From Eretmocerus hayati (taxonomy: Eukaryota; Arthropoda; Insecta; Hymenoptera; Aphelinidae), in contig CM056742.1 in assembly GCA_029851415.1 (NCBI GenBank), positions 114,764,246 to 114,828,245 on the forward strand: a stretch of DNA of 64,000 nucleotides, written 5' to 3'. The position numbers and the translations under genes were made by a program. Under the pieces are notes generated by a model. It searched no databases, was not told the origin of the DNA, and worked only from the letters and a program-made list of their open reading frames with translations. This document shows positions 34,143 through 47,947 of the stretch, in pieces. The number at the start of each line of letters is the position of its first letter. Position 1 is the stretch's first letter.

Positions 34143-36867
34143 CATTATACTTCCACATAGAAAGGGATCTGAAGCAGAAAAGTTATAAGATGAGAAACTG
34201 CATGAGATCTAGGGATGTTGGACAAGCTTTTTCACTTAAATAAATTCGATTTATTTATCATAGCGCATCACTTGAAGTCCGTGACGAAGAGAGTAGAACT
34301 ATACCTGGACACGATTGCTCTCCTCTTTCGTGAGATACCTTTTCGGCACTAAAGTGCGCTGGGAACTACTAACATATTCATCGCACAAGTGGACCTTCTG
34401 CCGTAGGTTAGTCTCGCAAACGAATAATTAGTGCTGAGAGCCAGCCGAGGTACTTTCACGCGCATCGCTCACATTCCCAAGTTAGGGAGACATGAGATTA
34501 ATTTAATTAAAATTCATCCGAGAACTTTTGAAATGGGTGACGGCGGTGAATGCGCTGACAAGACTGAACGGATATTTCGACAGACTAGTTGGATAATGAC
34601 TTTGAAACAATCAACTTTGAGTATCTGACTCTACGAACTTGACAAGAGACATCGGGTGTAGACTTATCGGACGCGCTTATCCGCCAATTTTTTCCAAGTG
34701 CAACTAAATATGACTAGCATAAGCTATTCTTAGAGACAGAATGATGCAAAAATCCCAGTTGCTCACGTGATGAACGATCATGAAGCTGGTCCACGCCACG
34801 TAACTCACGTTCACGTGTCGCATCGAAACGATGAATTACCTCCGAGCTAGGTGAAATAATTTCAAATTGTTCTCGCGCAAACGGCTCTAGCGCAGTTGGC
34901 CAAGTTTACTGAAATAAGAAGAGCATAAAGTGTTTCGTATCGCAGGTACATGTATAAGTACATAAGTATAGAGACGACGCTCGACGGTGGCTCGCCCGCA
35001 CGAAAGAAATGAAGCGCCAGCGTGGCCGCTCGCGACAGCATTGGCTGCCTTAATAATGAAAAATCGTTCTTAAACAGGGATCCCGCAACGGTCACGCGCC
35101 GCGCGCTCGCACCGCACCGCCTGATGGAATTAGAAAGAAACTGAATGAGCAGTGATGCAAGTGTACGACGACGAAGGGAAGCCACAAAATACGAGGGGTG
35201 GTGACGAAGTAAGGGACTCCCCCGAGGTATAATTTAGAGCTGGTGCAGAGACAGCCATTCAGCCGTTCATTATTACACAGCATTCGAGTGTGCTTAAATT
35301 AACGGCTCTCAGGCCAAAATTATTGCGCAATTGAAGACCTCGTACGATCCGGCTTGGCCCTTCTCTCGCGGATCCTTGCCCTCGCTCTCTTTCTCTCACT
35401 GGCTCGCTCCGTTAGTCCCGCACCAAACGGCCAGAACGAGTGATTTAGTCAACGTCTGCGCCGGCCAACTCGATAGTGACAGATATACAGCGAGTTCAAG
35501 TGTTATCAATGGCTATCAAAGAATACTGAACGGCAGCTCGTGATTTTGCGTCACATCCACGTTATCTCAAATCGTAATTTCGCTCGACTCATATCTCGAG
35601 CATTGTCGATAATGCCGCGGTATCTTCTCAATTATTGCAATACAATTATCTCGTATTCAAAGCGTACAAGCCGAGGTACAAGCTATACAAGCCAAGCTTG
35701 CAATCGAAATCGCTCGATTCGATTCTGGGGCGAATAAGCTACGTGAGCTGCATGAGAGTGCCGAACTTCTTGATCACCCACTGACCCTTCTGATCACGGA
35801 ATAATGCCAGGAAGGTTTAGTTCTTCCTGTGGATATCATTTTCTGACACGATGGCGTCCCGACACCACAGTATCGATCGTTACTCAGTCACTATTACGTT
35901 GGATATCGACAACGCTCGACTCCCAATTGACACACTCATACTATCAAATGAGTGATTTCTTATTTTATGAGCTCGATCTATAAATACATACGCGAGGTGT
36001 CACAGATAGATCACCCAGCTCAGAACATCGAAAAGTAAAGCATGAAGCTCCGTACAGAACGTTTCACCTCTCATGGCTCAGAGCCCGTTGTATACGGACC
36101 GAAACAGGGGTAGTGATGAGGGGTTTAATTCGTTAAGCAAATCATAGAACTGACGATGAACTATTCTACTAGACTAAGTTACCCCGCTGAGATCATTGCA
36201 CAAATGCAAATTTGCATGGACTTGCAATTCTCCTCCATACAACTACCGTACACAACTATTCGAGCCAGCAATTGATTTGAATTTTGAACTGATTTCAAAC
36301 AATGGCATATAATATCAAGAGATAAATATTCCACAAAAGAGACTCGATACTCGGCTAAGATCCTTTCAGGCTCAGCGGGCGCTTTTTGGGATTTTCTCTT
36401 TTCCCATAGATCAAACATTCACCAACGAAACTCCCTCTGCCCTCCCCACCCTTGCCAAGAGCAGTACGAGAGGTTTCTGATTGAGCAATCCCCCATGGGA
36501 GTTGATAATTACCGACATCCCAATTAAAAAGAATCATCAACTGTTTAGTTCATGTGTATGTATATTTCTATATCATATTATAAGCTTTTGCGTTCAACGC
36601 AATTCAACGTGACTGCTTACGACCAAAGGTGAGACTGCGGCAGGGTATGCATCCCACAATCACTGAATTCCATTTATGTCCAAATTTTACAGTTACCAAG
36701 AAATTTTTTGTTATTTCTTATGCGGTAGCCGTGCAATGCGGCCGTAGAGCTTCATTTACATCTTCTATCGAAATTTCGATGAGACAAAGTTCGAGATGAA
36801 TTGCCGAATCATTGTTATTCTCTAACTTATACTCGTTAAATCACTAATTAGCCCAAATTATTAGGTT
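34143..36867. other. No gene seen
   Basis: Single-copy DNA of mixed composition with pyrimidine-rich and CG-rich patches (for example 35350-35480). No domain, RNA gene or repeat family recognised. Confidence 0.4.
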
Positions 36868-37085
36868 ATTGCAGAAAAGTTGGAACGACTGGACGGCTGG
36901 TGCTTCCTAACCTATAAAATGAGCTAGCTCATTGTAATTTCGTACTTTTCTCCCATCCTTTTACGTTTGGGGCCGAATGACGAGACGACGCATTCAAGTT
37001 AGATGATAACTTGAATGACCCAACTCGTCGTTTAGCCCAAACCGAAGGAGAATTTGAGTAAAGTGTAGACAAAATTCAGCTTCAA
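36868..37085. repeat. Diverged copy B of the TTAA double-hairpin MITE
   Basis: Shares the spacer CTTCCTAACCTATAA and the CAAGTTAGATGATAA block with copies A and D and ends in TTCAGC, where the next element is inserted. Older than the other copies. Confidence 0.5.
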
Positions 37086-37423
37086 AAACGGGGTTATAAC
37101 TCACGGGAAGGTTTTTACACCAAATGAAATGGGGTTGATCGCAAAAGACTCGGAATTGCTTCCGAAATGTGCCTCTGGTACGATCTATGATGATGAACGT
37201 TTCTCACACTTGAGGAGGGTCCGATGAATCCCGAGATATTCCAATTCTGGTTCTCAGAGAGCGTGACTTTGCATCGTAGATCGAATTTTGAGGGAGATAG
37301 AGACGTTTATCCTCAAGGATCGTACCAGAGGCACATTGCTCAAACAATTCCGAGTCATTCGCGACCACCCCCGTCTCAATTGATGGAAAAACCATCGCGA
37401 AACGTGTAACCCCGTTTTGCGCG
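37086..37423. mobile_element. 338-bp inverted-repeat element
   Basis: Ends AAAACGGGGTTA and TAACCCCGTTTT, with arms of about 110 bp that share ACTCGGAATTG and GTGCCTCTGGTACGATC. Non-coding. Confidence 0.6.
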
Positions 37424-37457
37424 AGATTCCAACACGGCCTTGAGCGTTGAGCCGATG

Positions 37458-38303
37458 GCCGAGTCTACATAGACGCGCTCACCCTGGGCGCGCGCGCTCT
37501 CTCCGCTCGCACTCTCCACCCAAACACCGGAGTAGTTACCGGAATTGGGATTTGTAATCTTTTGACGAGTGTTCTCTTTCAATCGGAGTATCAGCGTGAG
37601 AACGTGAGATGGTAAACGGCCAGTTCATCACGTAAATCGCCGAAAAAATTGATTTGCATCTAATAGAGATCGAAGAGTGAGACACTTTGATGTCGATCGA
37701 TGTGCCTGATACCACCACCTCCAACTCCTCAGGTTCCTAACTTGCGGCTTATTCAACAATATTCAACGTTATTTTGGGTTTGCATTGAGATTTCCTCCAG
37801 AAACTGTGAAATAAGCAAAGGTGTGCGGAATTTTGGTTGAGAAGAATCGAGCTATTCCATGTACACCAAAGATCAAAATTGTGTTACAAGAGTCACTCCT
37901 CCGTAAATTTGGGACATCTCGGGTGTTGTTAATCAGGATTTCATACACTTTAGCTCATTATTCAGCTTCTGGAATAAGTACCAATGTATAACCAAGATGA
38001 TGCTGAATATTGCTGAATGGTTTGCAAGTTGGAGACCTGATGAAGAGTTGGGGGATGCTCATATGAGACACAACCACGCCTCTCATTTTTCGATCTCTAT
38101 ACGATGCAAATAAATTTTTTGGTTAATTTACGCAATAGACTGGGTGTTTTTCATCTCACATACTCGCGCTGATACTCAAGTTGAGGGGAACACTCGTCAA
38201 AAGATTTTCAAATCCCATTTTTGGTACCTACTCCGGTGTTTGGGCGGAGAGTGCAAGTGGAGAGAGCGCGCGCGCCCCGAGTGAGCGCGTCTATGTGGAC
38301 TCG
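37458..38303. mobile_element. Long-TIR element inserted in the end of MITE copy C
   Basis: Arms of about 240 bp start CGAGTCTACATAGACGCGCTC-type at the left and mirror at 38282-38303. GCCGATG flanks it at 37451-37457 and 38304-38310. The sequence on both sides is the left end of a TTAA MITE, which is split by it. Non-coding; long TIRs with a 7-9 bp duplication resemble Mutator-like elements. Confidence 0.65.
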
Positions 38304-38516
38304 GCCGATGCGGTCACCGTGCACCGTGTGCGCTGAAAGTTATTCGCACTTTTGTCCCATACACGTGGTGCTTCGTACTGAATGGTAAGAGAAGACGAAT
38401 ACTGATTGTCATCTAACTTGAATTCGTCTCCTCATCGTTTGGCCCATATCGCAAGAGAATCGGATCAAAGTGCGACTAACTTTCAGCGTGTACGGTGCAC
38501 GGTGATCGCATCGGCT
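38304..38516. mobile_element. TTAA-family double-hairpin MITE, copy C (short)
   Basis: GATGCGGTCACCGTGCACCG at the left and GCACGGTGATCGCATCGGCT at the right; only one inner hairpin is kept. The outermost left bases lie at 37445-37457, beyond the inserted element. Confidence 0.65.
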
Positions 38517-41500
38517 CAAGGATGCAACATGCTGTTATTATTATTCATTCATTCAAAGTTTGTTGTCGGAACAACGACTGGTATCTATCTATCTGTCTAT
38601 CTATCGATAAGGCTCCATTCCGAAGAGGCGATGAGAAGTGGTTTAGAACTCACTGCTTCCAAAGTTCCAATCTGACTCGTAACTAACCACGCTTGATCAA
38701 TCAGTCTGGTTACTTTTCGAAAATTCTGATTACGAATTTCTTTCGTCAGCACGCAGTGCATAAGAAGAGTTTCGAATGAATAGTCGAAATAACGCTAAAA
38801 TATACATATGATCTCAGTCCGATACTACAGGCCATTCAGGGGAGGAATTGTGAGCTACACTAAATTTTGCGCACGTTAATATCCTCCAGGTGATAGCGAT
38901 AACCGATTTAGTACTGATTGTGAGTTAAGTATCATCTTCAGAACGGCTGTATCAAAATGAGCGGAAGTTTGGCTATTATCTCGATTAGGCCACGGGTTGC
39001 AGGATTGAATAGTCGCATCGTTCAAGCGAGAGCAACTCGTGAATTCATCAAACGATTTGTAAGTCGCGTACCGACTTACATACAATGAACGCATCGCATC
39101 CAGGGAGACGAAAGAACGCCTCCCGAATCTGATCTATAAACGTCGAGGAAGAAAAGCAGAAAGTCGAAGAGCGAGCTTTACCTATGTGGTGTAAGTATAC
39201 CTATGGGTAATGTGGGTATAAAGAACGAGGCAATAGCCCCGGAGAGTCGAGAGCGTTGCGGTGTGGTGGCTCGGTGACGACGGCATTTTGCCTTGGCGCA
39301 CAACTACAGCGCGCGAAACGGAAATTTTCCGCGGTAAAACTTGCTGTTCGGGCGGAGTAAAGCTTATCCAACGCTCGAGTCTCCGCGCGACTGTTCGGAG
39401 GGCCCGCTTGTGTCTGCTTGAGCTTATTCAAATTCCCCGGGCTTTGTTAGTTTAGCGGATTTCGAAGTTCGGGACCAAATTCGATCTGAGGTGCGGAGCG
39501 TGCCGCCATAGCCGCGGGGCCGAGCGCGGTGCAGCTATAGCTCTCTTCGAGTGAGGCCAGGCAAACGAGAGCGAGCGAGGAGTTCGCGCTTGAAAAAGCT
39601 CCCCCGCGCAGGCAAATTACACGCCTTGCACGTTTTCAGCGAAGCGGCTTGCACCGGCCCATTTATAATGCAAAACTTATAGCTACGAAACGCACGCCAG
39701 CTTCCTTCCTCTTCCGGCCTCCTTGCCCAGCCCCTCTCTCGCCCCCCCCCCTTCTCCGCCCTCGCCCTCCAGCACTGAAAGTCCTAAGTGGTTGAATTTA
39801 AGCGCTGCTCTCAGAGTGCGTTGGGAAAAACGACGAAGAAAAATAAAGAGAGAGAGACATCAGAGCGCGCACACTCGAGAGCAAGAGAGAAAAGTGTGGC
39901 TTTCCTCTAAACGACTCTCCTCCTTTTGCTTTCCATTAATTTTTCATTTTGGAAATTATGCTTTACAGACTACTTATAGTACCTCTCACACTCTTGAAAA
40001 ATTGGAAATTGTATTTTTTCTCTCTGCAAATTTTCCAGGAGAAATTAATTCTGTTGACTCTACGCACTCTTTTGACCTCGTTTTTTTAATTTGTGATTCC
40101 ATTATGTTCCGGTGTTATGCTTCATCGATCACATTAACTTGAAAATCAAACGTTTGATCGTCAATTCTGTGAAATACTTGTGCTCCAAAGTATTTGTAAC
40201 AGCTTGTTACGTTTTGCTTCCACTCGATTCATTGACTGAATGGCTGTGCATTATAACGTACTCACTTGAAGTATTTTAATATGCTAAAAAATGAATGGTG
40301 CACTTGATTGATGATGCCTGCAGAAATTATATAACAATCAGCCTCATTACTACTGCTATGATCTGTTCATTTTTTGAGCCGAGTTAATGAAATGGCGGTT
40401 CCCTTATTCAGGTTACTGAATGGGAAATTGATTTATCAAAAATTTTCAATGATGATTCTCTACCCAGTACGCTCAAAGCGATGGAGAGAAGAAGCAATTC
40501 TGATTGGCAATTTGGCCCTGCCATAGATCGACCTCTACATCGACTATTTCAGGCTTTTACAGGTTTCAAAGAGGCAAGTAATTAAAAAGATATCCGTCGC
40601 TCGGTGTGGAAGTCGCTTTGCAGATAGGACTTCAAAGGCCGGAGTCAAATTTCTCATAAGACCGTTTCAACAACAAATTGGAAAAGTATCATGGCTTATT
40701 TATTGAACGGAGAAATAAAGAGCGAGTAGAACAGGCGCCAAACGCGAGAAGCATTCACTGCGATGTGTACTTGTAATGCTTCGGTGAGCTTTTGACTTTG
40801 CGATTTTCAAACGTTTCAGCGAATCCGAACGAAACCATTCGCTCGCTTTGAAAGCGAGTGAAACTAGAGCGCGGGCCAAACTCTCAATGGGCATCGTGCC
40901 TCGTGTTTTTGTTTCGAGAGCGAGCGCGATACCTCTTTCTCTCATTTTACAGTGGCTATTTTTCCTAACACGGAATTGCGGAAAGGATGATGACACGACA
41001 ATTCAAGCTGGTCGCACGCAAGAGCAAAAGGTAAAACGAGATGGATAGAAAGAGGAAAACAAGAGCGAACAATTTTCACGCCCAGCGCTGGCTCGTTAAA
41101 AGGAGCTCTCGGAGCTCCGCAAAAAAAAATCCTGCCAACAATACAGTACGAGAGCCATCCAACTCTTGTGCTGCAAAAGAATTACAAATTTCTCAATGGG
41201 CAAATACACACGAGAGTTGAAATTTTTTCAAAATGGAACGATTACAAGAAAATTCTCCTTCGCAACCTTTGAATCGGCTGATGATAGCTTTTGAACTTTG
41301 TCCGTGCTAATCATGGGCTTTACGTGTCGTCGAGACGTTTTTCGTTGTCACATCACTGGCAAAACTTCTGATGTACTTTATTTTGGAAAAACTTGTTCTG
41401 ACTTGAGCAACACGATTGACATGGCTAAAAACTGATACCTTCCATCGATGCTGGACAATGCATCAGATCCCCGCAATTCATGGCAAAATCTTGATTCTAG

Positions 41501-41548
41501 TGTATTAAAGCATCAAAACGAGAGTGCGGTGAAGACTTTTAATCCGTA
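38517..41548. other. No gene seen
   Basis: Single-copy DNA. Notable only for a TCTA-type tract at 38582-38606, a C-run near 39742-39751 and a GA-rich stretch near 39830-39900. A 139-codon frame at 39723-40142 is low complexity at its start and not called. Confidence 0.4.
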
Positions 41549-44352
41549 AGCTGGATAGGCTCCCTTATGCACTGAGAGCTGCCATCACAAAACAAACATA
41601 TTCTAACGTATTTTTTTGCGTACAATCCGAATCCGTTGGAATTTTTCCGATAAGTGGTAGAGATCACCCTCAAAAATGCAACATGTGACCTAAAAACTGC
41701 TTTTTTCGCGCGAGCAAGAGGAACAATTGACCCAAACTACTTGGATCACCTCTAAAACATAAAAGTATGAGTACAGAAACGTCTAATTATCATTTTTCAA
41801 TACTTTTCATCCGTTATACAGGGTGTCGGAACCCCACCAGGATCGTTTTGTGTATTTGAGGGGTTCAAACCGATGTGCAGTAGCTGAATAGTTTAGCTTG
41901 GTATATTTATGTACCCAAATCATCGATGCGACTCGTTTCCACCCCATATTGCGCAATCCAGAAAAACACAAAGAGGGTATGATTAGTCCCAGAGCTTCTT
42001 TGGATCCCTCGCACACTAGGAGCTGCATACACGAAACGGATTTATTTCATTAATTCTCTCCTACTGAGAACCAGGAAACGTGGATATTTTTCTGTGTGTG
42101 ATTGCAATCGCCTGAAAAATTCAATTTCTTTCGAGAACCACTGGGTAGTCTCAGTGATACTTAAATGATCAAACTTCCTGCCTGGGCAAAACTAGAAGTG
42201 GGTCATTGTCACTTTTGAGCTCTGAGGAACCAAAATGCAAGATCTCGAGGTGCTGAGATGGCGGCCAACTAATTTATGAGTAGTTCCGCGCGAAACAGAC
42301 CTACGAAAAAGGGTCATGTCTTGAATTTTTTTTCTTGACTTTTTCATTCGATTCTATGGTACAAAATATGAACTTTTCACTACCTATGGGGCCCCAAAAA
42401 AATTTTCCAGGCACCTTCAACGGACATTATTTTGTTCTTTTGAATTATTCTCAACAAAAAAGTTAGGGTATTTTTTTCAATGAAATGAATTTTTCTCGAA
42501 TTTGTTCACAGGTACAGAGATGCGGTTAGCGGCATTCGAAAGGTCTTCGAAAAACCTATCGGAACCGGTCTTGTAAAGTTGATTTTGATGTCTTGGGGGA
42601 TTTTATCGGGCAAAAGAGTGAAAAACATAGAAGATTAAATTTCTCGAAAACCCAATTTTTTAAAATTTCGAAAATTTGATATTTTTTGTAGAATTTTGTG
42701 TTCTTTCAGAGAAAAATAAAACCGAATCCCTTTTTTGCGTTCTAACACCTAATTTTTGCCAATTATCACAAATTCATCTTCCAGGCTTTTGGAAATCGTC
42801 TGTTTTCTTTGGATCCTTGAAACCAATTCCATTGAAAAGCCAAGAAAATTTCTTTCAAAATGACTACTTGCCGAAGTCAATTCCATGCATTTGAACCGAA
42901 TCTACAACGTATGAAAGATGAGCCTCCAGCTCGAGTGCAACACGTCGATGAACGCCATCGAACGGGGGCAGGCGTGGATTTTCCTTACTGCTGTCTCCAG
43001 TACCTCCGACCCACCTCTGAGGAACTATCAAGATTCAGTGGTCTTTTGAACGTTGCACGGAATCGACTTCGTCAGGTAGTCATTTTGAAGGAAAATTTCT
43101 TGGCTTTCCAATGGAATTGGTTTCAAGGATCCAAATTTCTGCGCATGCGCAGAAAACAGACGATTTCCAAAAGCTTGGAAAAGAACGCAAAAAAGGGATT
43201 CGGGACTATTTTTTTCTGAAAGAACACGAAATTCTACATATAATATCAAATTTTCAGAATTTTAAAAAATTGGGTTTTCGAGAAATTTAATCTTCTATGT
43301 TTTTCACTCTTTTGCACGATAAAATCACCCAAGACATCAAAATCAACTTTACAAGACCGATTTCGATAGGTTTTTTAAAGACCTTCCGAATATCGCAACC
43401 CGCATCTCTGTATCTTTGAACGAATTCGAGAAAAATTCATTTCATTGAAGAAAATACCCCAACTTTTTTGTTGAAAATAATTCAAAAGAACAAAGTAACG
43501 TACGTTGAAGGTGCCTGGAAAATTTTTTTGGAGCCCCGTAGGTAGTGAAAAGTTCATATTTTGTACCATAGAATCGAATGAAAAGGTCAAGAAAAAAATT
43601 TAAGACATGACCCTTTTTCGTAGGTCTGTTTCGCGCGGAAATACTCTTATACGAATGAGTTTCTGTGACTATCACTAAAGTTTCTGACAATGAAATTGAT
43701 ATCTTCCAATTTGTTTTGATCCTTAAAATATATATCCGAAGATTCAAATGTAGTTTCACAAAATATCACAACGAGAAATTGTACTGCGAAATAATCTTCA
43801 ATCTGCTGATCATTGAAAAAACGGAAGCAAGCTTGTCCTTCCAAAGCTCAGAAAATTGTTCTATCACTATTTATGCGCCATCAAAGCTGAACATCTTCAC
43901 AGATCAAGTTGACATCATGTATAGACCCTCCTTGTATTCTTCTGGATTGCAATATCGGATAGAAATAAGTTGCATTGATAATTTGGGGGCATAAATATAC
44001 CAGGTTGAACTATTTTGCTGCTGCACATCAGCTTGGGCCCCTCAAATACACAAAACGACCCCGGAGGGGTTTCGACACCCTGTATATGGAATGCAAGGTA
44101 TTAAAAAATGACGTTCAGACGTTTCTGTACTCATATTTCAATGTTTCCGAGGCCATCCAAGTAGTTTGGGGAATGTTCCCCTTGCCGGCGCGAAATAAGC
44201 AGTTGCTAGGTCAAAAATTGTATTTTTGAGGGCGATCTCCACCACTTATCGGAAAAATTCCAACGAATTCGGATTCTACGAAAAAAAAATACGTTAAAAA
44301 ATATTTGTTTCATGGTGGCAGCCCTTACGGGAGCCTACCCAGCTCCCGTACT
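41549..44352. mobile_element. Inverted-repeat element with nested hairpin element
   Basis: The left arm 41549-41965 and right arm 43978-44352 mirror each other (GGATAGGCTCCC, AATCCGAATCCGTTGGAATT, ACAGGGTGTCGGAACCCC). Divergence is appreciable. The interior includes a second, nested inverted repeat at 42277-43645. No protein domain seen. Confidence 0.65.
42277..43645. mobile_element. Nested long hairpin element
   Basis: Arms of about 580 bp (42277-42865 and 43065-43645) begin TTCCGCGCGAAACAGACCTA and mirror closely. The loop of about 200 bp is unique. Mirrored short frames in the arms are not genes. Confidence 0.75.
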
Positions 44353-44630
44353 ATTCGTTTCATCCGAGGTTACACCTCGGCATCAATGAGCAGCAATACG
44401 CAAATCGAGAGAAATTTTGAGCTCAGTTTCTATTTTTTTGCCTGGTCTGTATGCGATATGATATTTTAACTCGAATGATTGATATTTGATTGCCCTGCTG
44501 TGTTAGAAATTAATTCGTCAGCTCATTCAGCAATTTCCTGCACTTCTTCAAATTGAAATTACCACTTCTTCTCGATCTGATTTGTTCAATCATGAAAGCT
44601 CCTGGTACCAACCTTTTGCTGAATATATTA

Positions 44631-45336
44631 CAGTGGAACCTCGCAATACCGGACACCTCGGTGCACCAAGAAAGTGTCCGCTATTCCGAGGGTCACCAAA
44701 TTGTGGGTCTTGCGTAGGAATTTTTGCAACGTTCATTGCATGTAAGATAATCAATTTCAATCAAAATTATCCATTTCAAGTCTGAATTTTCATTTAATAT
44801 AATAGTGCTGGTCAATCATTAGTTGTTCAAGTTTAGATTCTTTCATCAAAGAGGGAAATTGAAAATCGAGTATACAATGTCTAATGATACAATAGCTAAT
44901 CATTATTAGCTGTAATAGCTATATAATAGCTGAGTTATTAATAATATCAATTATATTTCAATAAAAAGCAAACCCTCGTCATTTCTTCCATTTTTTCCCT
45001 TAAAACTGCGTTTTGGAACTAAGAGATTTTTGACAAAGATATACTTGATATATTTTGAGCAAAAAATGTCCGCAGTGTATAAGCAAGCATTTTCCAGCGT
45101 TTCTCATTATGAACACTTCTCGAGTCAGATTCGAAATTCATGTGTCCGGTATATCGAAGTGAATTAACATGGGATCGATCAAATCGAGGGCGGAAAATGT
45201 GTCCGGTATGCGAGGTGTCCGCTATTGGCCTGTCCGCTATTCCGGGGGTTCAGTCCTATAGAAATCAAATGGGAATCAAACAAATCACCTCAGAATGTCC
45301 GGTATTCAGAGGTGTCCATTAAGCGAGGTTCTACTG
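44631..45336. mobile_element. Pogo/Tigger-type non-autonomous element
   Basis: CAGTGGAACCTCGCAATACC at the left is mirrored by AAGCGAGGTTCTACTG at the right, flanked by TA at 44629-44630 and 45337-45338. CAGTRGAACCTC-type ends with TA duplication are characteristic of Tigger elements. The word GTCCGGTAT/GTCCGCTAT recurs several times inside. No transposase left. Confidence 0.8.
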
Positions 45337-45338
45337 TA

Positions 45339-46396
45339 TAAATTAATCATGATGTCCGTATGTCACACTGTTGTAATTAATGTTATTTACTCAAAAATTC
45401 CCATTTCTTTTTTAGATCACTAATGTAAATCATGAATCAATTCTATGGACAATCAACCAACCCATCAATCGTGCAAGGCCTGACTTAGTTCGTTCCTATT
45501 TGCAAGAAATCCACGATATGGACGTCAAAATACCGATTCTTTCACTCAATGCGTGAGCTGAGAATTGGAATGAGGTCATCAGTTCTGAATCCTTTTGGAT
45601 TTATGAGTAGAATCAGTAGATGTCGAGAAAGATGGGTTATGAGCATGACGAATCGGACTTTCTCGATCAAAGTAAACTTTATTGATGAACTGTTTGAGGT
45701 GGAAAAAAATTATTCCTAGCGAACAATCGGTGGAGTCGCGAGATTGTGCGCATGCACTTTCAATTTTCTTCCCCGTCACAATCAATCGAGTTCAGTCATC
45801 TGTGCCAATCAACGTGTTTTCATTCAGCACCTTTCCCATGAGTTCTCAAACTCCGATCAGCCTCTATCAAACGAGATCCATATGGAATTTGATAAAGCCG
45901 AGATGATGTTGAAAAAAAAAAGATTACAGTCCGAAACTACGATCGAAATCAAAGTTATTTCAATGGTTTACATAACACGCTGTTCAATCTTTTGAACATC
46001 AATGACGCATCAATGCTTATTCGAGAGCTTTTCTGCATTCAGGCATTCATAATGGAGAGGATCGGAAAGAATTCCCATGAGATGACGCTTTGATATCCAA
46101 TATACCCACCTTCTGAACCTCTCGTTTTCGTTTAAATGCAACAAAGAGGTGAGACTGTAATCATTGTCACTGAAAAAATATATCCAACCAGTTGCTAATG
46201 TTTCGTGGGCTGTTAAGATCTTTGTATTATGCTCAACCAATAGCCAGTTAGTTTCAAGAATTCCTAATCAACGTTGCATCCTTATTCAGACTACCTTGTC
46301 AAAGCTTTCGAAGATCTCGGTTTCTGCATGCAGATTAACGAAATTTTCAACTCTTCGAAAACTTCGGAAACGTAGTTCGAACACACGAGTACACTT
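45339..46396. other. No gene seen
   Basis: A-T-rich single-copy DNA with only short frames and no recognisable domain. Confidence 0.4.
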
Positions 46397-47074
46397 GTGA
46401 AAGCGATACGTACGTCAACCTGTACCACGACCAAAATGTGACAATTGTTTTTGGTAGGACTCTAACTTCTCTAATTGTATAGAAAATTTCAGAATTTGCC
46501 TATTTTGCCTTTTCGAGAAAATCGACTTTGAAGTCGCTAAAATATGCCCGTCTTCCAGAGGCCACAGCTCTTCGAATATTGAGCCTAGATCAACGTACCT
46601 GGGCTCAAATTGAAGCTCTGAATTTGCCAAAATTGTTTTAGGTATTAAATCGCCAGAAAGATTATCGCGAAGGATGATACCGTCGATTATAAGTTACACG
46701 TGGTCACAGTATACCTATATATATGGTGAGATGGCGGACCGGCGGGTGGCGCCATCAGCGCGGGAAGACAAGTCTCGCGATAATCTCGATGCATGCATAG
46801 GTTTCTAGCACCCGCTTTACGTCTGGCAAGGGGTTAGATCTGCTCTGCTGGCCTCGTAGAAGGTTCCAATCAATTCCAATGCAGATATTCCCCAAGTCAT
46901 CCCGTCAAACGTCCATCCGGGCGAGCCCAGCCCGCAAAAGCAGTGTTGTCGTCTGCTCGAGATCAGTTGACCCCTCCGCGCGCCGTCTTGCCGTATATAT
47001 AGGTATACTGTGACCACGTGTAACTTATAATCGACGGTATCATCCTTCGCGATAATCTTTCTGAAGATTTAATA

Positions 47075-47947
47075 CAGGCGTCCCTTGTTCAACGCGGTTT
47101 TGGTCAACGCGGTTTTGGTTATACGCGGTTTTTGAATTGCCACCTTTTTTTTGTTCAACGCGGTTTGTGACTTGTACAACGCGGGTTTGAAAATGAAATT
47201 TTTGAAAAAAGCTTCTAATGACGTCAACAAAAACACGCAATCGACCGCAAGAACAACAAAAAATTTACATCGAATCTGTTGAGAGCTAAAACTTGTGAAT
47301 AATCACACATATAACAGTTCTGGGCAATTATACTTTTTAATGCTCTCTTGGGTGAACGAATCGAGACTGTATTCATTATGATGAGTTATTAACTTTCTTA
47401 GACAAATACGTCTGATTGTTTGAACCCCTAACCATTTTAATTTTTCTCTACATAAATCTTGGCTGTATTTCTAGCAAAGTAAGATCTAGAAAAAATTGTA
47501 AAATCATCAAGTCTTTTCCATAATGTCTGAAGAAAGAAAAAAAGTATCACCTTGCAAAAAGCTCTCTCGCTGCTAAAAAGCCTCGAAAAGTGATGAACTT
47601 GGAATCGATAATTTTGGACCTATTGAAAACAGGTGTAAGAGTTGCACAGAAGTTGCGCGGAAATTTAGTGTACAGACATGAATCAACAGTAAGAACTATT
47701 CGTAAAAGTGAACAGAAAATTCGGGAAAGTTTTATGGTTTATCAGCACCAACGATGATTTCATTATTAGAAAGACTCTTATTTGATCCCGAATTCACGAA
47801 AAAAATCGATCAACTCATAGTTGGTCGATCATGAGTCTTGGTACGCATCCCCTACTTCTCCATAAGAGTAATGCTTTGTTTAACGCGGTTTTGCTCAACG
47901 CGGGAACCTGCCGGAACGTAACCTCCGCGTTGAACGAGGGACGCCTG
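47075..47947 (+). mobile_element. Pogo/Tigger element, internally deleted
   Basis: Ends CAGGCGTCCCTTGTTCAACG and the complement of CAGGCGTCCCTCGTTCAACG, flanked by TA at 47073-47074 and 47948-47949. The mirrored arm of the host element shows the empty TA site near 46645-46650. The 873-bp interior keeps a transposase N-terminal remnant. AACGCGG words repeat within both ends. Confidence 0.85.
47587..47757 (+). pseudogene. Remnant of pogo/CENP-B-type transposase helix-turn-helix
   Basis: The plus-strand frame from 47587 reads a helix (KVMNLESIILDLLKTG) and then STVRTIRKSEQKIRESF, the typical end of the pogo/Tigger DNA-binding helix-turn-helix, before a stop near 47757. In intact elements this domain binds the terminal repeats and is followed by a CENP-B-type second domain and a DDE core, both absent. 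The upstream frame from the ATG at 47523 is broken by a stop and a frameshift. Confidence 0.65.
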
